From contig JAFGBW010000187.1 in assembly GCA_016932965.1 (NCBI GenBank), positions 1 through 8,515 on the forward strand: a DNA stretch of 8,515 nt, in the 5' to 3' direction. Every line of letters starts with the position of its first letter. The stretch's first letter is position 1. The notes under the pieces were generated by a model that searched no databases, was not told where the DNA came from, and was given only the letters and a program-made list of their open reading frames with translations. Source of the DNA: Candidatus Auribacterota bacterium (GTDB lineage: Bacteria; Auribacterota; JAFGBW01). Positions 7,454 through 8,515 of this stretch are shown here, in pieces. A program made the translations under genes and the position numbers.

Positions 7454-8158
7454 TCAGGATCCGGAATCCCGTTTTTTTCCAATCGGTATTATATAAAGAA
7501 CTTGTTCATTTTCAGGGAGTCCTAAAAGACCATGAACGTTGTCATCAGAGAATGCCCCGATAGGAACGGATCCTAAATTCATAGCGACTGCCTGAAGATG
7601 GATGTTCTGAGCTGCATGGCCGGCCTCTATATAAATATATTTTTCTCCTCTTGTTCCATAACGGGAGGTGGTTCTTCCAAAAATGGCGGAAAAAATAATA
7701 ATGAGGGGAGCGTCTTTTATAAACATTTGGCTAAAACACGCTTTGGCAAGTTCAAACCTAAAATCCCCTTTTTGCATTGTATCAAGCGCATGTTTTTCAG
7801 GAAGATAATGAAACACTCCTTCCCAAGTCATGAGATAGATTTCCAGCGGAAAAGTGGCTCCGGCAGAAGGGGCTGTCCTGAATGCATTCCCTCTGTCCGT
7901 GATGCCTTGCGCCGACCAAACCAACTGGGATATTTCCTGAATGGATAGGGAACCATGTGCAAAATTCCGAACAGACCGCCGTTGGGAAAGGACTTTTTCA
8001 AATGAATTATCTCCAGATAAAGAAGGATTGGGAAGGAAGCTCAATTTATTATCACCTTTGGTTTCTTCAGAATGGACAGGAAAACATAATAAAAGAAAGA
8101 GAACAGTATTACAGACTTCTGCTGTCGGGCATCTTTTTTTGCTGAATATAATATTCAT
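7454..8158 (-). CDS. SagB/ThcOx-type nitroreductase-fold flavin oxidoreductase, probably exported
   Basis: Member of the nitroreductase superfamily, SagB/ThcOx branch, whose characterised relatives use FMN to oxidise azolines to azoles in peptide natural products; stand-alone members like this one have no established role. The domain starts with RRSVRNF (FMN-binding arginines near residues 60-64), then the SagB-type stretch LSIQEISQLVWSAQGIT, APSAGATFPLEIYLM, FHYLPEKHAL, and a C-terminal YIEAGHAAQNIHLQA followed by VPIGAF. The N-terminus has KKR and a hydrophobic segment VLFLLLCFPVHS (19-30) like a Sec signal peptide cleaved near S30, suggesting periplasmic location. C25 does not sit in a good lipobox. 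No YcaO cyclodehydratase or precursor peptide is nearby. The ATG at 8158 (234 residues) is chosen over the TTG at 8164; neither has a Shine-Dalgarno. The downstream methyltransferase starts 4 nt after the stop. Confidence 0.5.
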   Translation of the reverse strand: MNIIFSKKRCPTAEVCNTVLFLLLCFPVHSEETKGDNKLSFLPNPSLSGDNSFEKVLSQRRSVRNFAHGSLSIQEISQLVWSAQGITDRGNAFRTAPSAGATFPLEIYLMTWEGVFHYLPEKHALDTMQKGDFRFELAKACFSQMFIKDAPLIIIFSAIFGRTTSRYGTRGEKYIYIEAGHAAQNIHLQAVAMNLGSVPIGAFSDDNVHGLLGLPENEQVLYIIPIGKKRDSGS

Positions 8159-8190
8159 TGCCAAAGACTTAATTTTTTGGCCGTTTATTA

Positions 8191-8292
8191 GAATTCAGAA
8201 AGACCCCTTATGTCGTTTTACATTGGATCATTCTATCATACATACGGCTGCATCGCAGCCATACTGAATTCTCGATCCTCTATTCTGAATTC
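8191..8292. repeat. Three copies of a TGAATTC-type element in the intergenic region
   Basis: CTGAATTC occurs at 8264-8271 and 8285-8292, exactly 21 bp apart (about two helical turns), and in inverted orientation as GAATTCAG at 8191-8198. The outer pair extends to a 10-bp inverted match (GAATTCAGAA at 8191-8200 with TTCTGAATTC at 8283-8292). All copies lie upstream of the SagB-like gene. They are candidates for a regulator-binding site, but the core GAATTC is itself palindromic and short. Confidence 0.5.
8246..8260. repeat. Short GC-rich hairpin between the right-edge gene and the SagB-like gene
   Basis: GGCTGC-ATC-GCAGCC is a perfect 6-bp stem with a 3-nt loop, the only GC-rich hairpin in this AT-rich gap. 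It lies about 37 nt downstream of the stop of the leftward gene at 8297, but no T-run follows on either strand, so it is at best an unusual terminator or an RNA-stabilising 3' structure. Confidence 0.5.
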
Positions 8293-8296
8293 AATT

Positions 8297-8515
8297 TTAT
8301 GAAAGATCTTTTACTGAAAGAAGGAAATCCTGAACCAGGATGTCCCCGTCCTTGTAAGAGGAAAATCCAAGATAATCAAAGACTTTCATGCATTCCAGGA
8401 AGGGGAGAACGTAAGTAGTGAGATTCGCATTGACATCTTTCAGTTGAGGCGTGGGAGGAATGATGTTTTTTTGGATGACCCAGTTTAATATATCTTTGAG
8501 CATTTGATTCAATCC
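8297..8515 (-). CDS. C-terminal part of an unrecognised protein, running off the right edge
   Basis: The leftward frame is open to the window edge and ends with TAA at 8297, giving 73 visible residues. The first possible start (TTG at 8512) sits at the very edge without a visible ribosome site, so the gene probably begins outside the window, although a small protein starting at 8512 or at the ATG at 8503 cannot be excluded. The sequence is mixed helical: DILNWVIQ, then IIPPTPQLKDVNANLTTYVLPFLECMKVFDYLGF, and an end rich in aspartate (DGDILVQDFLL). The layout of a helix followed by YLGF-x-DGDILV faintly recalls the recognition helix and wing of a winged-helix domain, but this is only a shape impression. 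No function is assigned. Confidence 0.5.
   Translation of the reverse strand, partial: GLNQMLKDILNWVIQKNIIPPTPQLKDVNANLTTYVLPFLECMKVFDYLGFSSYKDGDILVQDFLLSVKDLS

Noticed and set aside
7454-8158. Azole-modified peptide (TOMM) biosynthesis cluster around the SagB-like gene
   Set aside because: No YcaO/cyclodehydratase, precursor peptide or dedicated transporter is visible, and the signal peptide argues against that role.
8246-8260. GGCTGC/GCAGCC hairpin as an intrinsic terminator of the right-edge gene
   Set aside because: Stem is only 6 bp and no T-run follows it on the minus strand, so it is listed only as a hairpin.

Overview
The window reads as a stretch of bacterial chromosome carrying mostly housekeeping genes. 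A tripartite-type RND inner-membrane pump points to a Gram-negative (two-membrane) organism; nothing here fixes the phylum. Base composition looks moderately AT-rich by eye, with many A/T homopolymer tracts. Genes are tightly packed, several overlap, and only some have an obvious Shine-Dalgarno. No transposase, integrase, CRISPR array, phage gene or genomic-island signature is visible.

Layout, left to right. Bases 1-3104 (+) hold an RND-family efflux transporter that enters the window about a dozen codons after its start. It overlaps queC (3097-3780, +) by 8 bp; queC makes preQ0 for queuosine and related deazapurines. Convergent to these is a leftward block: a DUF4013-type membrane protein (3791-4423), then tsaB (4492-5172), tsaE (5169-5603, TTG start) and thiL (5590-6483), which overlap by 4 and 14 bp and are transcribed in the order thiL-tsaE-tsaB. 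A good sigma70-like promoter for this operon lies at 6534-6562. It is back to back with a tRNA-Pro(CGG) gene (6579-6652, +), and an 8-bp-arm inverted repeat (6550-6573) sits between them. The tRNA runs head-on into a leftward pair: a SpoU/TrmH-type RNA 2'-O-methyltransferase (6661-7449) and, transcribed before it, an apparently exported SagB/ThcOx-type flavin oxidoreductase (7454-8158). A short repeat-bearing intergenic region (8165-8296) separates these from the C-terminal end of an unrecognised protein (8297-8515, -).

A loose theme is tRNA and RNA modification: QueC (queuosine, wobble G34), TsaB and TsaE (t6A37), a SpoU methyltransferase, and a tRNA gene. ThiL (thiamine diphosphate synthesis) shares the t6A operon. 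The pump, DUF4013 protein and SagB-like enzyme are envelope-associated accessories. I do not see a convincing undescribed system. The items most worth a second look are the divergent tRNA/thiL control region, the TGAATTC-type repeats before the SagB-like gene, the exported SagB-like enzyme coupled to a methyltransferase, and the pump-queC overlap.
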